Part shown: piece after piece, positions 1 through 13,842 of the stretch
How positions within the stretch are numbered: the first letter of the stretch is position 1
Layout: each line of letters opens with the position of its first letter
DNA from: Lycocorax pyrrhopterus obiensis
Taxonomy: Eukaryota; Chordata; Aves; Passeriformes; Paradisaeidae
Reading direction: 5' to 3'
Assembly: GCA_014706295.1 (NCBI GenBank)
Contig: JACSVZ010000002.1
Coordinates: forward strand, 133,179,200-133,243,199
DNA: 64,000 nucleotides
The notes under the pieces: model-generated
The model's database searches: none
Told to the model about the DNA's origin: nothing
The model's input: only the letters and a program-made list of their open reading frames with translations
Position numbers and translations under genes: made by a program

Positions 1-30
1 GCCCAAATCACACAGCGTGTCACGGGAAGA

Positions 31-66
31 TGGGCGCTAACTCCCTGAGGTACCCTTGAAAAACCA
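31..66. repeat. Fragment of an ancient palindromic MITE-like repeat
   Basis: A block reading GCGCTAACTCCCTGAGG followed by CCCTTGAAAA resembles one arm of an old amniote palindromic repeat, whose arms carry 'GGCGCCTAACTCC...TTTGAAAATCC' words. A fuller relative is at 42369-42501. Only one arm is visible here. The family assignment comes from remembered consensus words, so it is tentative. Confidence 0.3.
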
Positions 67-2869
67 AGCTTTAATAGATCATGTCTACAGTCAATTTAAC
101 ATACAATTAAGCATTTTCACAAAGCAAATAGCAGCAGAACTGTTGAAAATGTAATCCTGCCCCCTTGTTAAAACAGGCTTGGCTGTTTGGCATTATGCAG
201 AATGACTGTCACCACAGCGCTTTGAAGTCACTATCGCTAAGGCAAACATGTGCAGGTACAAATAATTCGGCAGCAGAACACTGATGCTCCCCAAGTTTCT
301 TATGCCATGTATGATCCTGAAATCTTCAGGATCATATTTTAGTCTATTTATTCTCCACACAAAAGGTACTTTACAAAATCTCCTAAATAGCTGGGCCTAC
401 TTACTGGGTCCCAGGAATATGCCCTGCACACATCTCATCAGACGCATCTGTTCCTTCGGCTCCTGGCTGCTCTGTTCTCTTTCACCAGCAGCTGGTCTCT
501 GAATGGGTGTCGGAGACTGATCTCTTTGCTTTGCTTAGGCTGTGGGATTGTTTCTCTTCTGGTCTGCAGAGATCTGTCAATATTAGCTTAAATATAGGTT
601 CTTTCTTTCTTGTGAAAAGAAAAGATAATAATTCTTCCTCCTGATGGTGGCTTAGAGCACTTCAGATTATCCCTTGTTATTTCTTTGCAAGAAGAAATGT
701 ATATTCTCTTTTCATAAGAATTATAGCAGTTAACAATCCTCCAGCCCAAACTTTGTCCCATGAAGAACTAACATCAATGGGAGTTAGCTATATCCGCTAA
801 GGGTAGAATTAGGATTCTCACAGAAATCTTTAGGTTCAAATAAAACAATCTTCACTGCTGTAACCATAGCAGCTCTCATGTCCTACATAGTACTTTTTAA
901 GGATATCTTGGTCAAACATAGCTTTCAAAGTAAAACAGTTTTTTCTCTCTCTAGGCCATGCAATTTTCACTCTATAGGTCTCTGTTCCACAGAGCACCAG
1001 CTATTCCTCAGATGTCAGGAGTTCTGGTTATTTATGTGTTCCAATTTCAGTCTTGTTTTCCAGATTATTTTGCAGATTCTAATTTTAAAATTTAGAAAAA
1101 AACAAAACAAAACAAAGAAACACCACCTCACCTCAATTAAATTATTAATGATTTGCATTGTGTGCTGTCTTTCTACAGTTATTTGTTAGTTGTATAATTA
1201 GTTTTCCTTTTTACTAGTATGTTCCTTGGCCAACTTTATATGCCTAATTTGCACGCCACAGTAATGCAGTTGTTTTTTCTCAGCTTCCAATATAGCCAAT
1301 GAAGACAGAGTGTCTCTCCTAGAGCAAATTTTAGGCTGCCTAAGATGATTTCCTGTCTGAAAATTTGCCAAAGAAACCTTTGTTTGAACTGAAGATGTCC
1401 AGTTTAGGCACCTAAAGTACCTTGTTTGGTACTAGCAGAGCCTCTTTTCTGCTTCTTGTGTCTCTAATGGCACTGGGTCACATTCCCTCTTGCCCAGGCA
1501 ATGTGCCCAACCTATGGAGACAGAGAAGGCCCTCCATATGACATACCCTCCCATCTGGGTTTGCCTCTGACCAGAAATTCCTCATGGGCTAGAAACAACG
1601 TGCTGAAGAACGGCCAAAACTTCACCAGGCTCTGAACCATGGACTTCAGCCAGAGTACCAAGTTTCCAATATGGAAACCAGGAATCTGGTTTCCAGTATG
1701 ACCAGTGGAAAGGACATAGCACATATGATTCCCTTTTTTGTCACTATATTTATTAACCTGTGCTTGGCTAAATTATCAGGTTTTTCACAATTGCAGGAGC
1801 GCTTTCTACAAAGATTAATATTTCTGTGATGGTTTTAAGGGCTAATGATGAAGCATCAATCAATAAATGCATGATTCAACAAGCAGAGGCACTGGAGTTA
1901 TTCTACACTGAGTTCATTCATCTTAAAAAAGAAAACAGATTTTATTTGGGGGAGAGTTGAAATTGATATAGGATACATTGCTAATGAAACTCAGTATTAA
2001 GTTTTAATGCAAGCAGGTCACACTACCAGGGAGAATGGGATAAATACCCATAAAATAAACAGCGCAAAGACTTGACTGAAATGATAAAAGAGTGTGATTG
2101 TGAGCAATTAACAGCTTTGTCCTTGACTGATTTATGTATCTTCTAGTTTACAGGACTAGTTGTCCAGTGTGGGAGTAAGAGCGGTTCACTGGGCTGCAGA
2201 AACAACTATAGCAGCAATGGTGGAAAAATAGGGAGCAGGGTCAATTTTTCTTCAAAAAGAAATAGAATTTTCTTCAGAAATCATTAGAGTAAATTATAAG
2301 TCTTATGAACTGGATGAAGATTTCGCCTGTCATCAGTATGTTCTCCTTGATCTATCATTCACATTACAAAGCCATGGCAATGGTAGCAATTTTTATTTAC
2401 TTTTTTTGAAATGGAGGATTATTCAATTTTTAGCATGGGAATATCCCAAATACACTTCTCCTGTCATCTGAATATGTTGTATAGTAAATTGTAGCCTGCC
2501 CCTTTGATGCATTGATTTTAACATTTGATGATGTTAATACAGTAAGCATTAACGATTATGTTAAATCTCTACTGTATATGGCAGACAAGTGAAGCCACCT
2601 TTCTAACTTTGAAATGTGCCCTAAAGCACATGGTTATAAAGCATCCATAGGGGCATTGTGTGCTTAGGACATTCTGAGACCTGAATGCTAGATGCCTCCC
2701 CTCAATAAAGATCTGTAGCAAAAAACAGATATGCCCATGTACAGTACTGTTAAAATGAATAGTTCCCAAAATGTAAGTGTATTTAATTGTGGAATGTATA
2801 TGTCTTACAGGATCACATTCAGATGCATGTGCCTTCCACAATGAAAAATGGATTTGCAATTTTCATTTT
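67..2869. other. Intergenic or intronic DNA, no gene seen
   Basis: AT-rich unique sequence. Short open frames are present but none has a recognisable domain. A-rich low complexity lies at about 1097-1125. Near 773-805, an 'ATCAATGGGAGTTAG' word recalls the centre of old palindromic repeats but is too short to call. Confidence 0.6.
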
Positions 2870-4250
2870 CCCTAACTATAAATATTTGTATGCCACTTAA
2901 TTTAAAGATTATACTGAAAGATATCATTTTCGATTAATATGCTGTATTTTACACCATTTACATTCCATTTCAATATGCTTGCCTTCTATAAAATGTATTT
3001 CAAGGCTCCCTAAAAAAAAAAAAAGAGAAAATAGGCACACTTTAAGCAGTTTACAGGAGACAGATCATTATCTCCTACAAAGGAAAGGAAACAGGAAAGC
3101 TGTAAATAATAAGTTCTGAATAGGAATGACATAAACAGCCTAATCAATGTCTTCCAGAACTGGCAAGTGACACCTCTTTGTTTTTTGCAAATAAAAACCT
3201 TCTTAACATCACAATATAAACCATTATCTCTGCAGGCAAGGTATATTTAGAAATGTACAAAATGTACATTTCCTGCCAGCCACTAGATCAGTAGGTGGAG
3301 ATCTAAAGTCATGCAAATATTACAGTAAATGCAGGCAACCAATTTCTAATTATTCCATATCAGCAGATTTGTGAGGAATATAATTTATTAAAAAAGAACA
3401 GTTTATGATCAGCAGACCTTAGTTATGACTGTTTAGGAATTCAGTGCATTTTGATCTAATCACAAAATCAAAATATTCATGAAACACAATGATATCTCCC
3501 CAAAGCAGCCGGGCAGCCATTAATTTTGAAATTCGGGTAATTTATTAACACTTATCTGTAGCTGTAAAAGCTTACCTCTGTGTTTGTAATACGGGTAAAA
3601 GTGAAAGCAGTTTTAAAACTGATTCCTAATGATTTATAATGGTTTGCTGTAATTTGAGCCAGAAATTCAATTAAAATGTATGTCTAGTTTTGTTTCAAGA
3701 TCTTTAGTTAAAAATTCTATTAAAATTCTATTTCCTTCTTGCATTAAATGTATCTGTTATCTGCATATATGAGAAATATAAGAAAATTCTATCATTTATT
3801 CCCCGGACTCCACAAATGCCTTTAAAAACATCCATTTTTATTTCATAATTCTGCCAAGGTACTATTTAGAATTTGTGTACAGCAGAGGAGGAATAAGTGT
3901 GCGTACTATTTTCTTTTGAAGAAAACCAGCTTCTCTACTGAGTGCTCATGCAAATATTCAAGTGACATTTATCAGTTCATCAAAGAAAGGAAAAACAAAT
4001 AACACTGAATTATCGGATGTTTTAAAAGCTTAATTACAATACCAAGGGTATAGCTCCTTTCTATATATGTTCCCATTATAAATTCTTCTTGTAAAGGATA
4101 TGTAACTTCACTACCAAAATTCCCTTTTGAGATAACACTTCACATCGTTATTTATAAATAATGAGAAGTAAAACTGGCCACTCTCGTGTTTATTTATAGG
4201 GAAACAAAAAAGAGACAACTCACTGCTGATGTTGGAATCACTCCAGGCTA
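2870..4250. promoter_or_regulatory. Candidate conserved non-coding element cluster
   Basis: The stretch has no interspersed repeat I can recognise. It is rich in the AT-biased words typical of vertebrate developmental CNEs. Two perfect POU octamers, ATGCAAAT, occur at 3311-3318 and 3948-3955, both followed by ATT. TAATTT/TTAATT words are frequent, for example at 3519-3530. A perfect 12-bp palindrome, AAATGTACATTT, lies at 3260-3271 just after a direct copy of its first half. Conservation itself cannot be seen from one sequence; the call rests on composition and motif style. Confidence 0.3.
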
Positions 4251-7200
4251 AACCAGAAATGAAGGAGTGAATATTACTCACTTTCCCTCTGTGATTGTCT
4301 TATCTCAGAATGCTTCACCACATGTAAAGGTAAAGGACTGAGTTTATAGATGAGCACATCTGTTAATGTTGATGAGAGTGATGTGGCCAGTCCTAATTCT
4401 CTGTGTTGGGAACTGATCTTTTGTAATGCAGTTAATCAGTTGCTTCTAGATAAAGAGAAAAACATTCAGGTACCCAAATAAATGTTACCTTGTGCAAAAT
4501 ACTTACTATTTTCAAATTCAGTTATTCAGCACTTACCACACTTAGGTGTAATTGACTGGGAGTAGTGGTGAATCAGGACCATATACCAGCAAAGTAAGGA
4601 TGCAGTTCAGTAGACTAAGTGGCACTAAGAAAGCATTGAAGGCTTCCTTGTTCTGTTTGATCTGGGTCAGTAGCAGCTACTGACTCTGTGAAAGTTTTAC
4701 GGAAGACTGGGACACTCCATCATCAGTGGTAAAGGTAAATCCGAGAGGAAGTAGATGTAGGTCTCTCAGTGTAGGATAATTACTGGGTTAGATTTACAGG
4801 AGAAAAGATCCAATAAATTACTTCATTGGCTTTAAGACTCAAGTGCTTTTGACTAGAGAGAAAGGAAAGTCTACAAGGGAGTAGGTTCCAAAATGGAAGT
4901 CTTTCATAGAAAGAAGGAATATTTGCTGTGGCAGATATGGATTAACAGAGATGGAGGCAACACACAGAACGTATTTGCATGATGCTTTCACAAGAGGAAG
5001 AGCAAAGGATTAACTTTTCTACTGTTGATCAGGTGGCAAAGTTAAGGAGGGAGTATTCATATGTTGTGTTTTACCCAGAAGCAGAAAAGAAAACAATAGC
5101 CAGTCAACACTGGCTACTGAGAATAAATGGGCAGGGTTGCTGAGCATCTTCATTCCCAAGGTGATCTCACCAATACATGGAACACACCACTGTCACGTTT
5201 CTGTCCTTTCAGACCACTGACAATCGATGGTTTCTTCCAGATGAGACGAAGAAGACTCTCTGTAAGGTGTGGCTCTACAGAGACAGTATTTTGGACACAA
5301 TCCAGTATGTCTGTCATTCTCTCCTGTGGAGGGCAGTGGTACTCTTAAATAGTAGCTCCAGGCTTTAATAGTGTAATTAATGATCTCAAGATGAAGCAGC
5401 AGCCAGAATGTTAACAATATTATTGTGTACTAAACTGGATGAGAGATATTGCAAGAAACAAGAATTGATACAAAGGGTCATAGAGAGGTTAGAAACGTGG
5501 GCAAAGGAATAACAAAATTGCTTTATCTTTAAGACAAAATACATAATTTTCTAGTTGTTTCACACTTGTAATAACAGTTCACAACAGACAACAGACAACA
5601 GACAACAACAGACTTAAGGAGTGGGTGAAACTTGGAGAAACCTGCTATACCAGGAGATAAGGGTGAGAGAACAAGAGACCTTAAAGTGAAAGAACAAGAG
5701 ATAACAGAGTGATAGCATCAGAGACCTTATGTTTATAGGAGATGTAGGAGTGATAGAAGAAAGCAAACTGGATGATAAGTGAGATGCACACAGGCATATG
5801 GGACTTGGGATACAGAAAAGACTCTAGAAGCATTAAATGAAGAGATGTGTTCCTAGAGCTAAATATGTGTATTTCACTGCTGGTGGTTGAATTAAGTTTT
5901 TACTGCTTTACTGGGTTCAGTCAAAATTCTAAGAAGCAATTTAGGGAGTCTACTGGGAAGAAATCTAAATGTATATAATGTGAAGGAACTAAAAAGGAAA
6001 TCTTTACTCCCAAATTTAGGGTAGTTAGTATTTAAAAAGCATCTTACATCTTAAGTTATTAAAAATCAGGATAAAACTTTTTTTTTATTAACATCTAGAG
6101 GGAAAAATTGCCTTTACTTCTCTTATTCTCTTAAGAGAATTTTTGGCATCTCAGTGGTGAGGGCACTGCCTCTGCCTGTGCTGGTATCATCATCTCTGGG
6201 CTTGTCTTCCCCCTTAGAACACCCTCATGCTTGCTGCTACCTGACACCAAATCCTGCTGCAAGTACTAGGAGTATGTTCACTGGGCTTCCATTTTGAGGC
6301 AGCTGGCTGTTTGCTTTTTCCAGCTGGTAGAAGGACTGAGATTTTCTACTTGACTTAATGCGATCTTTTTCTGCTGTTTTATTGGAAGACATTTTTTAAA
6401 TACAAAATGATATATTAAAAAGGATGAACTAAATATGTAATTTTAAAAATAGTAAATAAAAATAATACAGTTCTCATATTGATTCCCAGAAAACAGCTTC
6501 TTCTACAATGATTTCAGAACTGAAAACATTTTTACAAATATTAGCTTACCATCTGAATACCTGCAAGAACTGAACACCATGTATGAATCAGCATAAGCTT
6601 GATTTGTTCACTTAGGAAAAAGGAAAAAAAAAAGTGTTTTTCATTGTTCTTCAATTTCCATAAAAAAACCCAAAATACCATCAAGAAATGCTGACAATTG
6701 TGCTTTAGACTGAGCCAGATTCCTCTGAGAAAGGAATATATAACCACCATCTTTAATGGCATACAGTCTAGAAGTTTAACAGTTTAAATCCTTTACATAG
6801 CTAGCATTCTGCCTTCCAATTAGAGAAATGTTTCTACCCAGAATATATGAACAAAATGTAAGTACAAAAACGTTCTATTACCTTTTTCATACTGTAATTT
6901 TTCTGCAAGGGCAGGAAACACCAGAATGTGAGAAAAGAGGAGACTCAGAGCCCAGTTCTGCCGTGTCATAATCCCATCTAGGTGGGATGGGTCTTCACCA
7001 GCTCTTGACTGCTTGTTCCTAGTCTGTGTGCTGATTCTGAACTAATCTGTTAAAAAAAATTTGTTGTTTTGCTACCATTCATGTCACTGCTCCCCTTACT
7101 GAGTCACCATGTGAATGGAGGACAAATAGGTGGTTCTGGAGGAGACACAGACTGAAATTATGGCAAACCTGACTTGGGGAGTCTTACGCTGTGGCAGGGA

Positions 7201-10200
7201 TACATCTGCAGAAACACTGACAGCTTGGTATTGAGAAAGATTCTGTGGAAGACCTTGGGGAAAGGAACTAGCAAAATGAGGCTTGGAGATATAAACAAAA
7301 AAATACTGCCTTACAGCATTTCTTAACATTTTCAAGGAAATTTGACCTCATACCTTCTTGATAGATAATACCAGAAGTACCTAATACTTTTTTCAGCTTA
7401 TTCCCCTTCCAGCAGAATTTATACACCCCTGAACCATGATGCAATGTTATTTCGTTCTTACAATTGTTCTGGGTGTTTCAGATATGTAACACAATTCCTG
7501 ATCCCCTTCTTCAGAGCAGGTTCCCAAAGAGCTTGCAATGTTGTCTTCCAGAGGCCCATGATGTAGCTCTATGTCTCACAGACATCAGTGGGTCGGTAAC
7601 AAATCCCATCTTACTTCCTGAGCCATCCTTCCGCCGACATTTTGGTGCTTAACTCCGTCGTTGCCTGAAACCTGTGGGAAGCTGGAACTCTTCAGCTGAT
7701 TAAAGTAGGTCTCTAAATCTTAGCTCACATCGTGCATTCGGCATACCTTGAAGGAGAGCAGACAGTCACCCATACATAGGAAGAATCAAGAGCTCTCACC
7801 TTTGTGCCATTTGATGCCTGTTTCTCTCTACCTGATTTCAGTGGGATTTGGAGCAAACAAAGAGGAAAGATGAGGAAAGTACTGAAGGTGCCTTCGATGC
7901 TTTCATAAACATAGTTTACACAGGAGAATAGAGGTCTAAAATATTTTTAGGCACTCCTTTGGATATCTATCCGTCTAAAAGAATGGTGCTGACTTTGTCT
8001 CTGAATCAGGCCTAGTATTTTATAACCATATATAGCTATTCTAGTTTCTCTCTACTAGCTGCAGTTACTCTTTTTCCCCCTGTAAAATGGGAACATGGCA
8101 TTATGTATCAGAAAACTCCATTGTTTTCTCATAGAACTCTATTGCCTGTGATGTATTAGCAGCCCTTTTGTACTGGAGAACATTTTGTATAGTGTATTTC
8201 CTAATTACTTATGAATTTTCTGCTTTTATTGTTCTATGTCACAGCCTTAACATCCCTTTTAATGTACTTTTGTGTGCAAATTAGAATTGCAAGAGTTAAG
8301 AAGTAAGGCTTTCTGTACATGGTGGCGGATGTTCAGAGCAATTCAGCATGTCAAGCTGGGGTCAAATGGAAAGGGAATGTCATTACTAAATGGTAACATT
8401 TTCTGTGGGTTTTAGAGAAATTCAAATCCTTTTTTAATCTAAATTTATTTTATCTTTTTTTTCAGGGTTAAGGGTTGGACTTCAAGTTCCTGTCAGACAT
8501 TTGTATATTAAAATGACTTTACATTTAATTATTTTCTAAACTAACTTTCAAAATAGTTTTTCACAGGACTGCTATACCAGAATGCAATCTATTTCACAAG
8601 ACCTTTTATCCTGACTCACATATATTTTGTATGATATACTTTCCTACTTGTAAGGCATGGACTCACATATCTTCTAATTATTTTTTAAAATCTCATGCCC
8701 AGGAAGTGTCTACTGTTGTTCTAGAAAAATCTGGGACACAATTCTCTATCCAATATGTATATGCCTAAATGATGCCTAAATGTCACTGATTTACTCTGAG
8801 TAGTTGAGCAAGAAATTTAAGCCATGATCTATTGCAGCAAATTTACATAACAAAAGTTAAGAGGAAGGGTTTCTATCTGTGACACTCATGACAGTGGTCA
8901 GTTGCCTTATTTTTATTTTTCCCCGTTCCTGTACTCAGTGTGCAGTTAAAATTCTTATTTTCCTTTAATTCTGCAGTGATGTTGGAATGAGTTTGAGATG
9001 GGGTAATGTATTCAAAATCATAATGGTTTAGAAAATTACTTTGTATTTTTCAGCTATTACCACAAAGTCTTGTAATACATTATCATGAAAAGAAAGGACT
9101 AGGCATGACAGGTGTGCTGTAACTTGGTCATAATTGTACTCATGTCTGTGGGACTGTGTGGCAGAAGATTATCCCATATATCTTTTCCATTATTACCCAT
9201 TTTAGCTAGTCAAGGGCAACTATCAGCACCAAAACTCTTCCTTCTATACTATCATTTCCCTGCCTACCCAGTTTTCCTCCACTTCAGCCGCATGCGCCTT
9301 GCTAACTTATGACCAACAAGTAGTGCTGAGGCTCTGCAGGACCCACTAAACTGCAGGAGACAAGGAGGAAAAAGGAATTGCTTTCTTATAGTACAATGTC
9401 TTACATCATTGCACACCTTCCTTTTTGTTCCCACCTTCTCCCATTCATGCTTTGAATTTTGATTTCTCAGCAAAGCAAGCCCCAGTGGAGTGCTTATTGA
9501 CACCTAAGTCATGAAAAATGCGCTCGCCTGAGAAACAAGGGGTGGAAGAGAGACCTGAAATGAAAAATAATCTTATCTATGCCAGTTTGCAAGTAAGATT
9601 CTTCCCCAGCTCAATAGGATGCCTGGAACAAACTTCTGAATACACAATCCAACAGAAAACCTAAATAGATTGAAGACCCAGCAGAGTATGTCCATGTATT
9701 CCCAAGTACACACAGCCATTTATGAAGCTAAGTGAGGGTGCATTGCTGATGCAAGCTACTCTGAAATGTGTTTCAAGCTTCTTAGAACATTTCTGTATGG
9801 AGAGCTTTCCATCACTCTTTATAATGACTGTTTTCTTTTACAAGGCTTACAATATTAAAGGTGTGTAGCAGCTTAGTCTTGTAAAAATACTCATCTTGTC
9901 ATGTCCCTGTGAGGCCTGTATTTTATTGAAAGGTAACATTTACTTTATACATATTGTAGAAATTCCTTGTTTTGTTACCAGTAGGAAAAAAAGAACAAGT
10001 TCATGTTGCTGGCATGCTCAAAAATAAATTTAAAAAATTATGTTTTGTGGCTTTTTTTTCTACATTAAAAACAGCCTTGGAGTTGAAGAAAATGTACCTT
10101 TTTTTTGCATTCTGAAACAGTGACCAAATACAATCAATTGCTTTCCAAGTAATTGTTCCACCATGGAAAGGGTTTACCAAGTATCAACAATGTTTTCAAA

Positions 10201-10531
10201 ATGCTATGAAGGAACAAAAGGTCTTTTATTTCTTTAATTTAAAAAGCTGGCATTTAAAGAGTGCTTATTAGAAAGATAAATCCCCTGATGGGTGGATGTT
10301 TGAAGCCCAGGTGTTTTTTATTGTATGCAGCCTGTATTTCTGCACTTCACATCAGTAGCCAAGATCTGTAGTGAGAAGTACTGCTTTGATTTCTTGCAAG
10401 AACCCACCTGGTACTCAAGACTCCAACACTATGTACAGGGGTGAGATACAGGCAGGAAAACACTTCAATTTAAAGTCATGAAGATGGCCATGCTGTCATT
10501 CTTCAGCTAAAAACTGTGAAAAAGAAAATAT
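4251..10531. other. Intergenic or intronic DNA, no gene seen
   Basis: AT-rich unique sequence without a recognisable gene or a clear interspersed repeat. A small heptamer repeat is annotated separately. An 11-bp unit, ATGCCTAAATG, is duplicated head to tail at 8761-8782. Short open frames, such as 7096-7335 on the minus strand, show no domain. Confidence 0.6.
5581..5613. repeat. Short (ACAACAG)n tandem repeat
   Basis: About four head-to-tail copies of the heptamer ACAACAG, then a degenerate CAACAGAC end. It is visible directly in the sequence and looks like a minor microsatellite. Confidence 0.85.
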
Positions 10532-10610
10532 GGGCCTGATTTTGCACTAATCTTCATAGCTGTAAACTCTGACTGACTCCACTTGAATGAATTCAGATGT
10601 GCATTGCACT
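10532..10610. repeat. Degenerate palindromic MITE-like repeat
   Basis: It starts with GGGCCTGATTTTGCACT and continues through a TGTAAACTCTGACTGACTCC word. This order resembles an old amniote palindromic repeat whose arm reads GGGCCTGATTCTG...TGTAAAT...AGTAACTCC. The second arm is not clearly preserved. Assignment is from remembered consensus. Confidence 0.35.
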
Positions 10611-11469
10611 AATTCTCTAGTTTCCATTAACTGACACACTCTTCCCATTAAATGATTTCTGGAGTGTAAGTATCAAAGACAATTTTGAAAATTAAATGTT
10701 GACAAAGAAAATGAAAGTTTAATTTTTAAACATTTATACAAATTATTAAAGTCTTCATACATTCGAACTCAGGACTGATTCCTCTCCCTTGCTGGCAGCT
10801 CCAGACACATTGAATATGTAGAGCTGACTCACAGAACTGATAGGAGTCTTTGGACCTAATTCAGTAGTTCTTGTCTGTGAAGGAAAGGTGTGTTTTCTTT
10901 TACTAGCACAACAAGACACATTATGCAGGACCTTCCAAGCTTTTCAAATCCCACTGCTACACTGAAGTCATGAAGCATCTCCCAAGAATCGATGTGCTGT
11001 GCTTTAAGAATACTGCTGGTTAAAGAAAAGGATGTATCACAGCAAAATTCAGGTTCAACTAGCTTAGAATCCTCCTATTCTAGGGTGACTGTATGAGATA
11101 TAGAAGAAAGAATATGAGAGGGACTAAGGAAGATCAGTCTTCATGATTAAATCAGTCTTCTGTTATATTGTCTTCTGTCTAGCCACAGAGGGAAACAAGG
11201 GGTAAAATCAGACAGTGCTGCACTGCATCACTCTCTAACACAGCCTGTAACTCTTTATTGATTGTGAATGAAGTGGGGACAAACTTTTTAGCATTTCCTT
11301 AGGCTTACACTGACTTAAGATTCCTATTGATTCATGTTTACCAAGAAAACATGATGATCATCAGTATAAATAATAATAGTTGGGGTACACAACTATAATA
11401 TTATCTGTATTATGTTGTTAGGGCATAGGACTTTATCTGGATTGTTCTTGGAAAACAAAAAAGGTGGAA
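10611..11469. other. Non-coding spacer, nothing recognised
   Basis: AT-rich sequence with no gene, tandem repeat or transposon fragment that I can identify. Confidence 0.55.
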
Positions 11470-11700
11470 ACTGCCTAGCCTCCCAGCAGGTACTGGCAGG
11501 ATGCTCTTAAATGCCTGGAATTGTCCCTTCAGGCTGGAGGAGCTCAGCTCCACCAGTCTCTCCTTACAGGGCAAGTTCTCCACCCTGTCCAGCTGGAGGT
11601 CCTCAGCTGAACCGGCCCAAGTTTTAAGTGTCCTCACACTGGGTTATCAAAAGCAGATGCAGTATTTCAGATGTCCCACTAAGCTTCAGCTCTGCCTATG
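11470..11700 (-). mobile_element. CR1 LINE fragment, 3' region
   Basis: Read on the minus strand, this matches the CR1 region encoding the end of the reverse-transcriptase ORF and the adjoining 3' sequence. Preserved words on the plus strand, in order, are 'CAGGTACTGGCAGGATGCTC', 'CTTCAGGCTGGAGGAGCTCAG', the 'CTCTCCTTACAGGGCAAG' region and 'ATGCAGTATTTCAG'. In CR1 consensus these correspond to the 'caggtactggaaggctgc', 'ctccaggctgaac', 'cctttcctcgtagg' and 'cgcagtactccagg' segments. The copy is truncated at both ends and lacks the CR1 tail. Many substitutions mark it as old. Confidence 0.7.
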
Positions 11701-13842
11701 TGTTTTGAATAAAGTCCTTACTGAATGTGTAATTGCTTCTCAGTGTATCATCTTTGACAAATGTCTGTCTAATCCATTGTCTCTTTAGAGAAAGTAAGAT
11801 GAATCATCTGGTATTATGGACAAGTGGAAAGTCTCTTGCCTGATTTTAAACCTAGGAATCATTGTTCAAAATGAATTTCTAATTAAAAAACGGCTAAGCA
11901 AACACTCCAGTTGTTACATCCTTTCTGGTTTTTTTGTGAGTTCACCAAATTGAACAGAATTGCTAGGAAACTGTAGGAGTAAGGAACTGGAAAATCTGCC
12001 CCACATGGGTACATTAGAGGAATTACCTGTTCCTGTCTACAGGAAAGAATCTGTGTTGTTTGGAGGTTCAATCCTCTGGTTTAATACTCCTTCCTGTTTT
12101 TTATAGGCAGTTCTTTGCACAGGGCAACCTATGACACCTCTGAAATTCTTTTAATGTCATTGTGATATTTTTTATCATTTCCATTATACGCTACATTATT
12201 TTTGTAGAGAAAACAAAATAGCAGGAGTCGTGGAAGAAAAAGTTCTATCTTCAGGAGGAATGCCTGAGTGAAACATTTTGAATCTGGTAAATTATTTTTG
12301 AGCTGTTCTGCTAGCTTCTTTTTCTTAGGTTTTTTTTTTTTTTTTTTTTTTTTTGCATTTTAGAAGTGTTTGTCATGTTTTGAATAGTTTGATTCTATAA
12401 TTCTATTGTCTCAACTTTCTCTACAAAGTAAAGAAGTAATCCCACATATACCATGAGCAAATGTATGTTTCATTTTCCAGTAAAGAGCATTAATTAAAAA
12501 AGACATATTAAGGTTCTGTGTTAATTGTTATATTTTATGCAAGTGTGCATCAATTCTCACATTTCAGAATGCCATTGAAGTCCCAGCTATATTTTCTACA
12601 AAATTTCTTGTGGTTCTAATTTTTTTATCCATTACATCAATAATTGCATTATAAGCATGAGTAACAAATTTAGTTATATGAAGTGCATTTAGCATAAAGT
12701 ATTCTATCCCATTAGTTAAGGGTGGTGTATTCAGATGTCTATGAAAGAAAATGACCCAATGTTGTATTTGATAAAAAAAAAAAACAACTGTATTAGGGAG
12801 AGAAAATTGGATCTTGAGTTGCTTGAAATCTTGAAAGGATTTACAATTATTTGAATTAGAAAGATCACCTATAAAATTAACACCGCTTACCTTTCAATTC
12901 TTGAAATCTGAATTACCGTAGAAGAGTGGTGAAAAAGCGTTTTGGAGTCAGGTTACAAGGAAAAAGCATCATGAATTCAGGATTCAAGCTCTTCTGCTGG
13001 AGAAGAAGGATAGTCTTTCTTGTTCTAGGTATTTTCCTGAGGCTGAGATGGAGTCAGGTTTGTGGTGCTATATTGGCCCAGATTTCTCTAAGTGGTATTC
13101 CAGTTACTGCAGTACCTATGACCAAAATACTCAGCTTTAGGGCAAAAATTCCCATTGCCTCCCTGCTGGAAGTTTTCAGTAGGATGTGCTGGATTCTTAA
13201 CCCCACTGATGTGCTGAGCAATAAAATTATGAAGCTGGAGAAAAGTGGCAGTGGTAGGCACGGCCTACAGCCCTCAGTCCTCTGTACCATTCTTTGCTGG
13301 TGAGTCGTGGCCTGACTGGTCTTGAGAACAGCCCCTTACACTGGGGCTCATTTTTCTGTTGAAGGACAGGTACAAATACAACCACAGTGATGGGGAAAGC
13401 TTAAACTACTTTCGGAAAAAAACCTGCTGTTATTTCATATTCAAAAATGACATGATTGAATGAATGCTTCATGCTCCACTAGCTTATAACTTTATATGAA
13501 TGCCCCTCTGCATACATCAGTCTGGAGGATGCGTTTATGAACTGAAATTTATGAAGATTCAATTTCTGTTGGAGCATTTCGTCACATATACTTTTATTTT
13601 ATACTTGAAATAATGAGTTGACAGCTATGTTTTGTGAGCTTCTTTACCCTTGGTTAGAGCAATTTGGGCGCTCAGGTCCCTTCATGCCAAGTGAAAGTCC
13701 ACCACCTGCTTGACAATGGGGGACCTTGTCCTGTTCATTACTGTGCTAACATGACAGTGTTTCTTGAATGGCTAAGCAGCTCTCTTTTCAGCAGCGTTAT
13801 AGCTGTGGCAGTGTGACTCCTTCCCCTAACATCCACCACCAA
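11701..13842. other. Intergenic or intronic DNA, no gene seen
   Basis: Mostly AT-rich unique sequence. A 125-codon open frame at 12926-13303 (plus) has no recognisable domain and no splice or promoter context that would support it. It holds a T25 run (annotated) and an A-run at about 12773-12784. Confidence 0.55.
12330..12354. repeat. Poly(T) tract, T25
   Basis: Uninterrupted run of 25 T. I see no AATAAA complement or gene-like sequence to its right, so it does not look like the tail of a minus-strand retrocopy. Confidence 0.9.

Noticed and set aside
12330..12354. T25 as poly(A) tail of a minus-strand processed pseudogene
   Set aside because: No polyadenylation-signal complement close to its right and no gene-like sequence beyond.
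12926..13303. 125-codon plus-strand open frame
   Set aside because: Hydrophobic/basic mix with no domain I recognise, overlapped by a minus-strand frame; no supporting signals.
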